Source: Acidimicrobiales bacterium
Lineage (GTDB): Bacteria > Actinomycetota > Acidimicrobiia > Acidimicrobiales > UBA8190
Assembly: GCA_017882995.1 (NCBI GenBank)
Contig: JADGOL010000055.1
Span: 1 to 45,739 of the forward strand
Direction: 5' to 3'
Length of the DNA: 45,739 nt
Of the stretch, positions 9,504 through 19,453 are shown piece after piece. The position numbers and the translations under genes were made by a program. Within the stretch, counting starts at the first letter, position 1, and each line of letters begins with the position of its first letter. The notes beneath the pieces are model-generated. The model saw only the letters and a program-made list of their open reading frames with translations, was not told the DNA's origin and did not search any database.

Positions 9504-10328
9504 ATGGCACCTGATCCGACCACCCTGCCCGGGTTGCTGGCCGACCTCGAGGCCGAGCACACCGACCTCGAGGGCCTGCTCGTTCCCCTCGACGAGGCAT
9601 CGTGGGGAACCCTCACGCCGGCGGACGGATGGGCGGTACGTGACCAGGTGAGCCACCTGGCCTTCTTCGACGACGCCGCCACCATGGCGATCCTCGATCC
9701 GACCGCCTTCACGACCATGGCCGAGGCGGCGATGGCGGCCGGAGGCGATCCGATGGAGGAGCACCTGGTCCGTGGTCGGGCCATGGAGGGCCGGGCCGTG
9801 CTGGCGTGGTGGCAGGGCTCTCGACGGGCCATGGCGAGCGCGGCCGAGGGGCTCGACCCCCACGATCGGGTCCCGTGGTTCGGCCCCCCCATGGGAACGT
9901 TGTCGTTCGTCTCGGCGCGCCTCATGGAGACGTGGGCCCATGGCCAGGATGTGGCCGACGCCCTCGGTGTCACCCGCGTGCCGACGGCACGACTCCGTCA
10001 TATCGCCCATCTCGGAGTGCGGGCCCGACCGTTCTCGTACGTCGTCCACGGGCTCGAGGTGCCTCCCGAGCCCGTCCATGTCGAGCTGACGGGGCCTTCG
10101 GGAGAACGTTGGGCATGGGACGCCGGTGTGTCGTCCGAGCTCGTCTCGGGTTCGGCGCTCGACTTCTGTCTTGTCGTCACCCAGCGCCGCCACCTGGCCG
10201 ACACGGGGTTGAGGGTGCAGGGACCGGCGGCCGCGCAATGGCTCTCGATCGCCCAGGCGTTCGCCGGGCCTCCCGGGAACGGGCGACCGCCGGGGCGTGT
10301 CGAGGGGCCGTCGCCGGCTCCTCGTTAG
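9504..10328 (+). CDS. TIGR03084 family protein (DinB/maleylpyruvate isomerase-like metal-binding fold)
   Basis: WAVRDQVSHLAFFDDAA and METWAHGQDVADALG motifs characteristic of this actinobacterial family. Confidence 0.82.
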   Translation: MAPDPTTLPGLLADLEAEHTDLEGLLVPLDEASWGTLTPADGWAVRDQVSHLAFFDDAATMAILDPTAFTTMAEAAMAAGGDPMEEHLVRGRAMEGRAVLAWWQGSRRAMASAAEGLDPHDRVPWFGPPMGTLSFVSARLMETWAHGQDVADALGVTRVPTARLRHIAHLGVRARPFSYVVHGLEVPPEPVHVELTGPSGERWAWDAGVSSELVSGSALDFCLVVTQRRHLADTGLRVQGPAAAQWLSIAQAFAGPPGNGRPPGRVEGPSPAPR

Positions 10329-10334
10329 GACCGC

Positions 10335-11228
10335 TCAGCTCGGAGAAGGAGGGATCTCGCTGCTGGTGGCGCTCCCGGTGAGCACGGTGTCTTCGGTGCC
10401 GTCTGGGTGCTCAGGTGGGGACGCGCCGGCGCGTTGGCGACGACGCAGGAAGAACATCACGACGAGGCCGGCTACGAACAGTGCCAAGCCGGCGATCTGG
10501 ACGAGCACCGAGCCCAGATGGCCGATCTCCCCCAGCCAGAGGCGCTCCTCGTAGAAGCGGGTCAGTCCCCACAGCGCCATCGTGGCGGCGAGGACGAAGC
10601 CGACAGGGCGGTCGCGGTAGTAGCGCTCGATCAGCAAGAGCACTCCGAAGATGATGAAGCTGTCGACGGCTTGGAGGATCGGTACCGGAAGGCGTTTGCC
10701 GACCTGGCCCGCGTAGTACATGCCGAACCATTCGTTGGTCCGATGTCCGCCTCCCGCCACCATTAGCTGGGGACCGAGCAGACGACCCACACCCCACGCC
10801 GCCATGAGCACGGGGGCCACGATGTCCAGGGCGCGCATGATGGTCAGGTCGGGACAGCGACGACGGGCGAGGATCAAGCCCGTGGGCACGCCGCCCAACA
10901 GCCCTCCGAACGAGGAGAGCCCGCCCTGCCACACCTGGAGGATCTGACCCGGGTCGGCCTTGTACGTCGAGAAGTTCGCCAGCACGTGCAGAAGGCGGGC
11001 GCCGACGATCGAAGCGATCACGATCCAGATGAAGACACCTGTGAACCACTCGGTGGGATATCCGTTCGAACGCAACCGACGCTCGAAGTACCGGTAGGCG
11101 AACCAGAACGTGACGGCCAGCCCGATGCCGTAGGTGTGGATGACGATGGGCAGTGGCCCGAGGTGGAAGGCGACGGGGATGGGCTTCACGGCGGTCCTCG
11201 AGTGATGGGCGGGCCCCGCGGGCCCCAC
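10335..11228 (-). CDS. lgt: prolipoprotein diacylglyceryl transferase
   Basis: HTYGIGLAVTFWFAYRYFERR, GARLLHVLANF, GGLSSFGGLLGG, multiple TM segments; TACGCT box 7 nt upstream of GTG 11228. Confidence 0.9.
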   Translation of the reverse strand: MGPAGPAHHSRTAVKPIPVAFHLGPLPIVIHTYGIGLAVTFWFAYRYFERRLRSNGYPTEWFTGVFIWIVIASIVGARLLHVLANFSTYKADPGQILQVWQGGLSSFGGLLGGVPTGLILARRRCPDLTIMRALDIVAPVLMAAWGVGRLLGPQLMVAGGGHRTNEWFGMYYAGQVGKRLPVPILQAVDSFIIFGVLLLIERYYRDRPVGFVLAATMALWGLTRFYEERLWLGEIGHLGSVLVQIAGLALFVAGLVVMFFLRRRQRAGASPPEHPDGTEDTVLTGSATSSEIPPSPS

Positions 11229-11378
11229 CTCGCTCAGCGTAGCCCCGAAGGTCCGGGTTCCTTCGTCGCACGGCGCCGGCCGAACTGCTTCACCCTGTTC
11301 GACGCGCTCAGAAGCCCCCCATTAGCGTCGGCGCCGCGTCCCGCCGTGGCCGGCGGGTCCGCATCGAGGAGGGTTGGC

Positions 11379-12194
11379 ATGGGAGCGCTTGAGGGCAAGA
11401 TCGCCATCGTGACGGGCGGTGCCTCGGGGATCGGCCTCGCCAGCAGCAGGAGGCTCAGCGCCGAGGGAGCCACCGTGGTCGTGGTCGACGCCAACGGCGC
11501 GGGAGCACAGAAGGCAGTGTCGGAGCTCGGTGGCGTCGCGGTCCAGGCCGACGTGGGCAACGTCGATGACTGGTCCCGCATCCTCGACGCGGCACGCCCC
11601 TTGGGAGGCGTCGACATCGCATTTCTCAACGCCGGTGTCACCACCGGCGAGGAGGACATCACGAAGGTGACCGACGAGCAGTACCGGCGGATCATGGCTG
11701 TGAACGTCGACGGCATCGTGTTCGGCACGCGGGCCGTGGTACCCGAGCTCGTGGCGCGTGGCGGGGGAGCGGTGGTGGCGACGTCGTCGTTGGCGGGCAT
11801 CGTCGCCTTCTCGGGCGATCCGATGTACACGCTGACCAAGCATGCGGTCGTCGGTTTCGTCCGCTCGGTGGCGCCGCGACTGATCGAGCAGCACATCACG
11901 ATCAACGCCATCTGCCCGGGTCTGGTGGACACACCGCTCATCGACGGCCAAATCCGCGACAGTCTGGCCGGGGTCGGGTTCCCTCTCATCGCGCCCGAGG
12001 ACGTGGCCGAGGCGGTGCTGGGCTGTGTCCTCGGATCAGAGACCGGTCAGGCGATGGTGGTGCAGCTCGGACGCGAAGCGGTCGCCTATCGATTCGGTCG
12101 TCCGCCCGGCCCCCGCGCTCCGGGCGTGGAGGGCAGGATCCCTCCCGAATGGCTGGCCGATACCGGCCCGGCGGCGCCAAAGCCCGCGGGCTGA
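11379..12194 (+). CDS. short-chain dehydrogenase/reductase (SDR)
   Basis: GKIAIVTGGASGIGLASS, FLNAGVTTGE, YTLTKHAVVGF (YxxxK); RBS-like gaggaggg before ATG 11379. Confidence 0.9.
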   Translation: MGALEGKIAIVTGGASGIGLASSRRLSAEGATVVVVDANGAGAQKAVSELGGVAVQADVGNVDDWSRILDAARPLGGVDIAFLNAGVTTGEEDITKVTDEQYRRIMAVNVDGIVFGTRAVVPELVARGGGAVVATSSLAGIVAFSGDPMYTLTKHAVVGFVRSVAPRLIEQHITINAICPGLVDTPLIDGQIRDSLAGVGFPLIAPEDVAEAVLGCVLGSETGQAMVVQLGREAVAYRFGRPPGPRAPGVEGRIPPEWLADTGPAAPKPAG

Positions 12195-12231
12195 AGGCAG
12201 GGTTCCCCGCCGGCGCCTGTCGACCTCTCGG

Positions 12232-13365
12232 TCAGGGCCTCCCCGCGCCGACGAGCCCGCTCGTCCAGATCCCGGTGATCTGGATGTTGGTGCCCGTCTC
12301 CATCGCCTGGACCATCTCCCCGGGGCCCACGTACATCGTGACGTGCCCGATGGTGTTGCCTTCCCGGTAGAAGAGCAGGTCACCAGGCTGGAGGTCTGAC
12401 AACGGGACGTGGGTCAGTTCGGAGAACTGGTCCGAGGCGGAATGAGACAGCGAGACCCCGGCGTGCGACCACGCCCACATGGTCAGCCCCGAGCAATCGA
12501 AACCGACCCCGGGTGAGGCACCTGCCCAGACATAGGGGACGCCGATCTGGGACTCGGCCGCGGCGACTGCTTCGGCTCCCCCTCCGCCGGGCACGGCGGG
12601 AACGGGATGCAGGCCGCCGTTGTCATTGAATCGGTGCGACGCCGCGACCCGTGCCTGGAAGGCCGCAGCCTCCGCTGCCGCCTGCGCGGCCTGGCGTTGG
12701 GCTACCAACGTGGCGATGTGACCTTTGAGCTTCGAGAGAGTCGCCTGCTGGTTGGCGAGCTCGGACTGTGCGCCCTGTTTGGCGCTCTGCGCGGCGGCGA
12801 GGGTGGATCGAGCCTGGGACCGTGTCGTCTCGAGCGCGCTCTGCTGCGCGCTCAGCACGCTCTCGGACTGATTCAGACGGTCGATCGCCCCTGACACGCT
12901 CTGGCTCGCCACCTGTTGGTATTCCTGCACCGCCGCGGCCCGCTCTCCGCCCGGCGCGAACAACTGCTCGAGGTTGTCGTTCGTATTCCCCGACGTGTAG
13001 TTCTCGATGGCCAGTTGCTGCAGGTCGGCGCGAGCCGATCCCACCTGTGTCTTGGTCTGGGCGATCTGCGCCTGGGTCTGGCTCACCTGCTGCTCGAGTT
13101 GCTGGACCCGGATCTGGTCCTGGTCGTACTGCTCCGAAAGCGTGGCGAGTTGGGCACCTTGGGCTTGGATCTGCGCCGCGATCTGGGCAGCCTGCGCCTG
13201 GGCGCTCGCCACCTGATCGGCGGAGGCGGACCGCGTCGTTGCCAACGCCGGTCCCGCGATGAAGGCGACGGCGACGACCGCCGAAACGAGTCGACTGCAT
13301 CGGGGGGACCGCCGGGCCCGCCGACCCGACCGTGCCTTCGAGTAGTGCTCGAGGCATGTCACAAC
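12232..13365 (-). CDS. NlpC/P60 peptidoglycan hydrolase, coiled-coil N-terminus (paralog of 3762..5045)
   Basis: GVPYVWAGASPGVGFDCSGLTMWAWSHAG and QPGDLLFYREGNTIGHVTMYVG; C-terminus GLVGAGRP matches paralog GMVGAGRP; start approximate. Confidence 0.88.
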   Translation of the reverse strand, partial: VVTCLEHYSKARSGRRARRSPRCSRLVSAVVAVAFIAGPALATTRSASADQVASAQAQAAQIAAQIQAQGAQLATLSEQYDQDQIRVQQLEQQVSQTQAQIAQTKTQVGSARADLQQLAIENYTSGNTNDNLEQLFAPGGERAAAVQEYQQVASQSVSGAIDRLNQSESVLSAQQSALETTRSQARSTLAAAQSAKQGAQSELANQQATLSKLKGHIATLVAQRQAAQAAAEAAAFQARVAASHRFNDNGGLHPVPAVPGGGGAEAVAAAESQIGVPYVWAGASPGVGFDCSGLTMWAWSHAGVSLSHSASDQFSELTHVPLSDLQPGDLLFYREGNTIGHVTMYVGPGEMVQAMETGTNIQITGIWTSGLVGAGRP

Positions 13366-13491
13366 AGCCTCGTGTCTATCAATTGCGGGTAGGCGGGGCA
13401 AGCATTTGGCGAGTTTGTGCTCAGCCAGGCGCGAATCGGCGTGAAGAGGGTGGCGTCGTCTCTGTGTCGTGACGCCATTAGCGTCGCGAGT

Positions 13492-14145
13492 GTGCATCCC
13501 ATCGAGAGGCTGCGGTACGTGGCGCGCGCGGGATGGGCGCCGCCGGCCGTTCTGGCCGCGGAGGCGGCGTGGGCGCTCGGCGACCTGGCGCGGCACGAGA
13601 GTTCGGCCGTTCTGCCCGCGTGTCGGCGCCTGCTCGACCGCCATCCCGGCTGCGGGCCGCTGTGGTGGGTGGCAGCCCGCATGCTGACCGCAGGAGATGC
13701 TGCGGAAGAGGCCGAGCGCTGCGTCGACCTGCTCGAGTCCGATCCGACGTCCGATCTCTTACACGAAGACCTTTCCGGCCAGATCCGACCGGTCCGCCAC
13801 GGGGGTGTGGGTGATGTCGCCAGTGCGGACGTGGTCGTCGTCGAGGTGGACGCCATCGGCCCCGGGGGAGCGGTTCTCGATGCCGACGACATCGGCCTGA
13901 TCGAGGCGGCTCGTGCCGTGGGAGTGCCGGTGTGGGCCGAGGGCGGGGTCGGACGGGTGATGCCTCCCAAGCTGTGGGACGCCATGGTCCGTCGCATCGA
14001 CGGGTCTCACGTCGCCCGGTCCGGCGTGGTCGTGGATCTCGACGGGATCGTGCGTGTGGCGGGCCCGGTCGGTGTTCAGGACCTGCCCGTCGCTCTGGCC
14101 TCCAGCGACTGCCCCGAGCCGGGAGAGCTGATGGCGCGTTGGTGA
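13492..14145 (+). CDS. hypothetical protein, weak resemblance to IF-2B-like fold
   Basis: VVVVEVDAIGPGGAVLDADDIGLIEAARAVGVPVW; TAGCGT box 7 nt before GTG. Confidence 0.6.
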   Translation: MHPIERLRYVARAGWAPPAVLAAEAAWALGDLARHESSAVLPACRRLLDRHPGCGPLWWVAARMLTAGDAAEEAERCVDLLESDPTSDLLHEDLSGQIRPVRHGGVGDVASADVVVVEVDAIGPGGAVLDADDIGLIEAARAVGVPVWAEGGVGRVMPPKLWDAMVRRIDGSHVARSGVVVDLDGIVRVAGPVGVQDLPVALASSDCPEPGELMARW

Positions 14146-14191
14146 GAGGTTGATCGACGATCGACCTCGGCGATGTATAGGGTCGGCACCC

Positions 14192-14872
14192 ATGGGCGAG
14201 ATGATCAATTTTCCGAGCAATGGGTCCGAGGGTCAGGGATATCTGGCGGTGCCGCCGTCGGGCGAAGGTCCCGGCGTGATCGTGATCCAGGAGTGGTGGG
14301 GCCTCGTGCCGCACATCGAGGACGTCTGCGACCGGTTCGCGGCGGAGGGCTTCGTCGCTCTTGCTCCGGACCTGTACCGGGGAACGAAGGTCTCCGAGCC
14401 CGACGAGGCGGGTAAGGAGATGATGGCCTTGCAGCTCGACCGGGCCGCCAGGGACATGTCGGGCGCTGTCGACGAGGTCGTGCGGCGGGCGTCGGGTGAC
14501 AAGGTCGGAGTCGTCGGGTTCTGCATGGGCGGTGGTCTTGCACTCGTGCTCGCCACGCAGCGCCCTGACGCGGTGGCCGCATGCGTGTCGTTCTACGGGC
14601 TGATTCCATGGCCCGACGCCCAGCCCGACTTCTCCAAGCTCTCGGCGGCCGTGCTCGTACACGTGGCGGGCAACGACGAGTACTTCTCGCCGGAGGCGGC
14701 GCATGTCCTCGAGGAGGAGCTGCGCCGGTTGGGCAAGGCGGCCGAGTTCCACGTCTATGACGACACGGAGCACGCGTTCTTCAACGACAGCCGGCCCGAG
14801 GTGCACGACGCCGGCGCCTCGGCCACGGCGTGGACACGCACGATCGACTTCTTTCACAACCGCCTCGGGTGA
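14192..14872 (+). CDS. dienelactone hydrolase family protein
   Basis: PGVIVIQEWWGLVPHIEDVCDRFAAEGFVALAPDLYRG, VGFCMGGGLAL nucleophile Cys elbow. Confidence 0.92.
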   Translation: MGEMINFPSNGSEGQGYLAVPPSGEGPGVIVIQEWWGLVPHIEDVCDRFAAEGFVALAPDLYRGTKVSEPDEAGKEMMALQLDRAARDMSGAVDEVVRRASGDKVGVVGFCMGGGLALVLATQRPDAVAACVSFYGLIPWPDAQPDFSKLSAAVLVHVAGNDEYFSPEAAHVLEEELRRLGKAAEFHVYDDTEHAFFNDSRPEVHDAGASATAWTRTIDFFHNRLG

Positions 14873-16104
14873 CTCCGGGCGCCGACGAGGCGGGCGGTGC
14901 CGTCGGCCGGTACCTCCTCCTGGGCCTCGGGACGGGCCGCCACATCGAGGGATTGGTCGACGCGTACTACGGCCCGCCTGCGCTCGCCGAGCGCGTCGCC
15001 GCGACACCGCCTGTCGATCCTCGCCGCCTCGTCGAAGAGGGCCGCGCCCTGATCGCGGTCTTGGACGCAGGGGGGCCTCTCGGAGGCGAGGTCGGAACTG
15101 AGTCGGTCCCCGAGTCCGGGAGTGCCCGTCGTCGGCGGTGGCTGCGGGCCCAGACCGTGGGACTCCTCACGACGGCGCGCCGGCTGGCGGGCGAGACCAT
15201 CGGGTACGAGGAGGAGGTGGAGTCGTGCTACGGGGTGCGACCCCGACCGGTGCCCGACGAGGAGTTGGCGGCCGCGCATCGACGACTCGAAGAAGCCGTC
15301 CCCGGTTCGGGGCCGCTCGGGGAACGCCTGATCGCGTGGCGAGAATCGCACGCCGTGCCCGCCGACCGGCTGCCCGCCGCCATCGACTCGTTGGCCGAGG
15401 ACCTGCGCGAGCGGACGCAGCGTCTGTTCGGGTTGCCCGAGGGTGAGCACATCGAGTTCGAGCTCGTCACCGACAAGCCCTGGTCGGGCTTCAACACCTA
15501 TCTCGGCGGGTTGCGTTCCAGGGTTTCGGTCAACACCGACCTCCCTGTGCTGTCGACGTCGTTGGCGCACCTCGTCGCGCACGAGGCGTATCCCGGCCAT
15601 CACACCGAGCATTGCCGGAAGGAGGTGGGTCTGGTCCGGAGCCGACAGTGGCTCGAAGAGACCATCTTCCTCGTGGGCACTCCCCAGTGCCTCATCGCCG
15701 AAGGCCTCGCCGACCTCGGCCTCGAGGTCGTTCTGGGCCCGAGACCTGAACCGGTCGTGTCGGAGCATCTCCGACCCCTCGGCATCCGCTACGACACCGA
15801 GGTCATCGCAGCCGTGGCCGAGGCCAGTGAGGCGTTGGGTGCGGTCCGAGCCAATGCCGCTTGGAGGCTCCACGCCGAGGGTGCGGATCCCGAGACGGTC
15901 GTCGCCGAGGTGGCCCGCTGGGCCCTGCTGCCGCGCGCACGAGCCGCCAAGGCGGTGGAGTTCTTGCTCCACCCCACGTGGCGCGCCTACATCACCTGCT
16001 ACGTCGACGGTCTGCGCCTGTGCCGCCGGTTCGTGGCCGGAGACCCCATACGCTTCGCCGAGCTCCTGAGCGAGCAGCTCGTCCCCGCCGACCTGGCCGC
16101 GTAG
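14869..16104 (+). CDS. DUF885-like protein with HExxxxGHH motif (putative metallohydrolase)
   Basis: HLVAHEAYPGHHTEHCRKE typical of DUF885 proteins; GTG overlaps upstream stop. Confidence 0.7.
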   Translation: MTPGADEAGGAVGRYLLLGLGTGRHIEGLVDAYYGPPALAERVAATPPVDPRRLVEEGRALIAVLDAGGPLGGEVGTESVPESGSARRRRWLRAQTVGLLTTARRLAGETIGYEEEVESCYGVRPRPVPDEELAAAHRRLEEAVPGSGPLGERLIAWRESHAVPADRLPAAIDSLAEDLRERTQRLFGLPEGEHIEFELVTDKPWSGFNTYLGGLRSRVSVNTDLPVLSTSLAHLVAHEAYPGHHTEHCRKEVGLVRSRQWLEETIFLVGTPQCLIAEGLADLGLEVVLGPRPEPVVSEHLRPLGIRYDTEVIAAVAEASEALGAVRANAAWRLHAEGADPETVVAEVARWALLPRARAAKAVEFLLHPTWRAYITCYVDGLRLCRRFVAGDPIRFAELLSEQLVPADLAA

Positions 16105-16193
16105 AGCGCCGATGGCGGGGCCCGGACGGGCTCGCGCCGAAAAGGATCGATCACCGTGGAGGTTGGGGAGAGGGCACCGGTAACATGCGACGC

Positions 16194-17132
16194 ATGTCAC
16201 AACGCAGCCGGAACCTTCCCCGCCGATCCTGCTTCTCCACGCCGGGCTCGAACGAGCGCTTCCTCGAAAAGGCGCCGACGGTGCCCGCCGACATGTCGTT
16301 CCTCGACCTCGAGGACTCGGTCGCACCCCTCGAGAAGGACTCGGCGCGAGCCAAGGTCGTCGAGGCCATCCGCAAGCAATCCTGGGACGACCGTGTCCTG
16401 TGTGTTCGCATCAACGCGTGGGACACCGAGTGGACCTACGGCGACGTCATCGAGGTGGTGGGCAACTCCGGTGAGCGTCTCGACGAGGTCATGCTCCCCA
16501 AAGTGCAATCCGCGGCCGAGGTGGTGGCGCTCGACCTGCTGCTCACGCAGGTCGAGAAGAGAAGCGGTCTGCCGGTCGGCCACATCGGCATCGAGGCCCA
16601 GATCGAGACCACACGCGGTCTCATCAACGTGGACGAGATCTGCGCCGCGTCTCCTCGTCTGGAGACCATCATCTTCGGGCCCGCCGACTTCGCAGCCTCG
16701 ATGGAGATGCCGGTGTTGACCGGTGGTGTCCAGATCCCCGAGTACCCCGGCGACCACTTCCACTACGTGTTCAGTCGGATCCTCATGGCGGGCAGGGCGA
16801 ACGGCCTGCAAGTCATCGACGGCCCGTATCTGCGGATCAAGGACATGGACGGGCTGCGCGACTTCGCCCAGCGCACACGCGTCCTCGGCTACGACGGCAA
16901 GTGGGCGCTCACCCCCGATCAGGTGGCGGTGCTCAACGAGCTCTACTCACCCACACAAGAGCAATTCGACCACGCGTGGAACATCCTCGACGCCTATCAG
17001 AAGGCGACCGAGGACGACCGCAAGGGTGCGGTCATGTTCGGTGACGAGATGATCGACGAGGCCAGTCGCAAGATGGCCACGAAGTTCGTCTTCCGCGGCG
17101 AGCGCGCCGGGTTGAGTCGCTCGAAGGACTAA
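16194..17132 (+). CDS. HpcH/HpaI-CitE family CoA ester lyase, L-malyl-CoA/beta-methylmalyl-CoA lyase-like
   Basis: RSCFSTPGSNERFLEKAPTVPADMSFLDLEDSVAPLEKDSAR; TAACAT box 7 nt before ATG 16194 favours this start over 16185. Confidence 0.85.
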   Translation: MSQRSRNLPRRSCFSTPGSNERFLEKAPTVPADMSFLDLEDSVAPLEKDSARAKVVEAIRKQSWDDRVLCVRINAWDTEWTYGDVIEVVGNSGERLDEVMLPKVQSAAEVVALDLLLTQVEKRSGLPVGHIGIEAQIETTRGLINVDEICAASPRLETIIFGPADFAASMEMPVLTGGVQIPEYPGDHFHYVFSRILMAGRANGLQVIDGPYLRIKDMDGLRDFAQRTRVLGYDGKWALTPDQVAVLNELYSPTQEQFDHAWNILDAYQKATEDDRKGAVMFGDEMIDEASRKMATKFVFRGERAGLSRSKD

Positions 17133-18763
17133 GCGCTCGCCGCCTGCTCCACCAGCCGACGCGCGACCACCTTGAGCGCCAACGTCTCGTCGGCCCCCTC
17201 GAAGATCGAGAGGACCCGCGCGTCGACGAAGTATCGGCTCACGGGGAACTCCTCGGCGTAGCCCATGCCGCCGTGGATCTGCATGGCCTCGCGCGTCACC
17301 CACTCGGCGGCGCGGCAGACATAGGCCTTGAGCATCGAGGCCTCGAGGGTTCCTTCGCCCTTCGCCATGAGCCGAGCCACCTGGTACGCGAACTGACGGG
17401 CGACCTGGATGAGCACCGCCATACGGGTCAGCTTGGCCTGGGTGAGCTGGTAGCCGGCGATGGGCCGGCCGAAGACGACACGGTTGGTGGCATACGCCGA
17501 GGCCGCTTCGTACGCGGCCTGCATGACGCCGAGAGCCCGGGCCGCGGTCTGGAGACGGCCGTTCTCGAAACCCGCCATCTGGAAGTAGAAGCCTCGGCCC
17601 ACCCCGTCATCGCCGCCGACGAGGTTGGCCGAGGGGACGAACCAGTTCTCGAAGGCGATCTCGTAGGAATGCATGCCCCGATACCCGAGCGTGTCGATGG
17701 GTCGACCCTCCATCCGGCCCGGAGGATCGTCTCGAGAGTCGGAGCTCGGGTCCTGGGTGAAGAGAAATCCCTCGCCGTCGCCGCGGGGCTTCTCCACGAT
17801 GAACAGCGAGAGGCCCCGGTGGGCCTTGGAGCGGTCGGGGTCGGTACGGGCCAACAGCATGAGCACGTCGGCTCGGGCCGCGAACGTGCACCACGTCTTC
17901 ACCCCGTTCACCAACCATCCCCCCGAGGTACGTGACGCCGCGGTGACGATGGCGGCCACGTCGGAGCCGAAGTCCGGCTCGGTGACTGCAACCGCGTTCA
18001 TCACGTCTCCCGACGCCAGCCTCGGCAGCCACATCTGCTTCTGCTCGTCGGTGCCACCTGCCACGAGGGCACGGCTCAGGATCTCGGGACGGGTGATCAG
18101 CGAGCCCCCGGCGCCGAGCGAGCCCCAGGACAATTCCTCGGTGGCCACCACCATCCCCATGTAGTCACTGGCACCCCCGGTGGCGAAACCGCCGTATTCC
18201 TCGGGAATCGACAACCCCAGCGCACCCATCTCCGCGAGCCCGGTGATGATCTCCTCGGGGATGTCCGCGTTGGCGCGGTGGATGTGCTCGGCGTGGGGAC
18301 GGATCTGTTCGACAGCGAAGCGGTGGAACGTCTCGCGCACGAGCTCGAAGTCGGGATCGAGACGACGGTCTCCCTCCGTCCCGACGAGCGAGGCGAGGTA
18401 GCCGGGTTCGCGGAAGGTGCTCAGAAAACCCCGCGCCCCTTCGAGCCATTCCGGCGTGGTGGCGAAGGCGCCCTCACGACCGACGATGCGAGCAGCCAGG
18501 TCAGCGAGGGCGTCGGCCACGAAGGCGCAGGCGATGTGCGCCTCGTCGGTGCCCGTGGCGCCGTAGGCGAGGGCGGCCTCTGCGGCCCGCACGCCCGCGG
18601 CGACATGGGCGAGGTCATAGGCCACCACCTGATCGACGTCGGGCCCACCCGCGGCTGCCAACCGTTTGGCGGCCCCGCTCACCACCGACGAGGCCATCGC
18701 CACCGCGGCTGCGGCGGCGTCGAGGTCCGGGCTCGGAGAATCGGTGGCAGGTCTCGAGCTCAT
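17129..18763 (-). CDS. acyl-CoA dehydrogenase with N-terminal extension, methylsuccinyl-CoA dehydrogenase-like
   Basis: 544 aa, ~130-residue N-terminal extension before ACAD core; TEPDFGSDVAAIVT, QIHGGMGYAEEFPVSRYFVDARVLSIFEGADE. Confidence 0.82.
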   Translation of the reverse strand: MSSRPATDSPSPDLDAAAAAVAMASSVVSGAAKRLAAAGGPDVDQVVAYDLAHVAAGVRAAEAALAYGATGTDEAHIACAFVADALADLAARIVGREGAFATTPEWLEGARGFLSTFREPGYLASLVGTEGDRRLDPDFELVRETFHRFAVEQIRPHAEHIHRANADIPEEIITGLAEMGALGLSIPEEYGGFATGGASDYMGMVVATEELSWGSLGAGGSLITRPEILSRALVAGGTDEQKQMWLPRLASGDVMNAVAVTEPDFGSDVAAIVTAASRTSGGWLVNGVKTWCTFAARADVLMLLARTDPDRSKAHRGLSLFIVEKPRGDGEGFLFTQDPSSDSRDDPPGRMEGRPIDTLGYRGMHSYEIAFENWFVPSANLVGGDDGVGRGFYFQMAGFENGRLQTAARALGVMQAAYEAASAYATNRVVFGRPIAGYQLTQAKLTRMAVLIQVARQFAYQVARLMAKGEGTLEASMLKAYVCRAAEWVTREAMQIHGGMGYAEEFPVSRYFVDARVLSIFEGADETLALKVVARRLVEQAASA

Positions 18764-19419
18764 CGATCCCCCTCGAGATGGTCCGGGACGCGGCCGAGCA
18801 CGGTGACGAGAGGAGGGAGCACGACGGGGTCGTCACCGGGATCCACGTCGGTGAGCGAACCCAGGTACTCGGTGACCGGCCCGGGGCCCACTCCGGCGGG
18901 CGCCTCTGCCCAGGCATCGACGATGTCGAGGCCGGCGTCTCGAACGAGGGCGGGCAAGAGCGCCCCGATGTCGGGATGCCGCGCCCGGGGCATGGACAGC
19001 GCCACGCCACCGACCCGACCGGCCGAGGTGATGGGCTCTTGGGCCACGACCCATCCTCCGGGTCGCACGGCCTGGCGCATGCGGTACAGCACGACTGCCG
19101 GATCGACGACGTGCATCAACAGGAAGCGGCAGAACGCCAGATCGACTGCTTCAGGAAGGAGCAAGTCCTCTCCGGCCTGGGTGATGGCGAGCACCTGACT
19201 GAACGTGGCCGCCGCCGAGGCGACCTCGTCCCGGGCGCGTGGATCGCTGTCGACGGCATAGACGCGTCCTTCGTGGCCCACGATCTCGGCCAGTGCCACA
19301 GACACGTCCCCGCCGCCGGCGCCGACGTCCACGCACCGCCACCCGGGCGCGACGGCGAGACGGTCGAGCGCCGTAGCCAGCGGGCGCCGATAGACATCGT
19401 CGCGCAGGGCGTTCGGCAC
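18760..19419 (-). CDS. SAM-dependent methyltransferase
   Basis: CVDVGAGGGDVSVALAEIVG, YRMRQAVRPGGWVVAQEP; start chosen at GTG (VPNALRDDV) with TAGCGT 8 nt upstream. Confidence 0.82.
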   Translation of the reverse strand: MPNALRDDVYRRPLATALDRLAVAPGWRCVDVGAGGGDVSVALAEIVGHEGRVYAVDSDPRARDEVASAAATFSQVLAITQAGEDLLLPEAVDLAFCRFLLMHVVDPAVVLYRMRQAVRPGGWVVAQEPITSAGRVGGVALSMPRARHPDIGALLPALVRDAGLDIVDAWAEAPAGVGPGPVTEYLGSLTDVDPGDDPVVLPPLVTVLGRVPDHLEGDR

Positions 19420-19427
19420 GGGCCAAG

Positions 19428-19446
19428 ACGCTACTGGCTGTAGCCT
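19428..19446. promoter_or_regulatory. back-to-back -10 boxes of two divergent, putatively leaderless genes
   Basis: ACGCTA (reverse TAGCGT) at 19428-19433 and TAGCCT at 19441-19446. Confidence 0.5.
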
Positions 19447-19453
19447 GCCGAGC

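Noticed and set aside
14854-16326. 490-aa - strand ORF
   Set aside because: Antisense to the DUF885-like gene; low-complexity composition.
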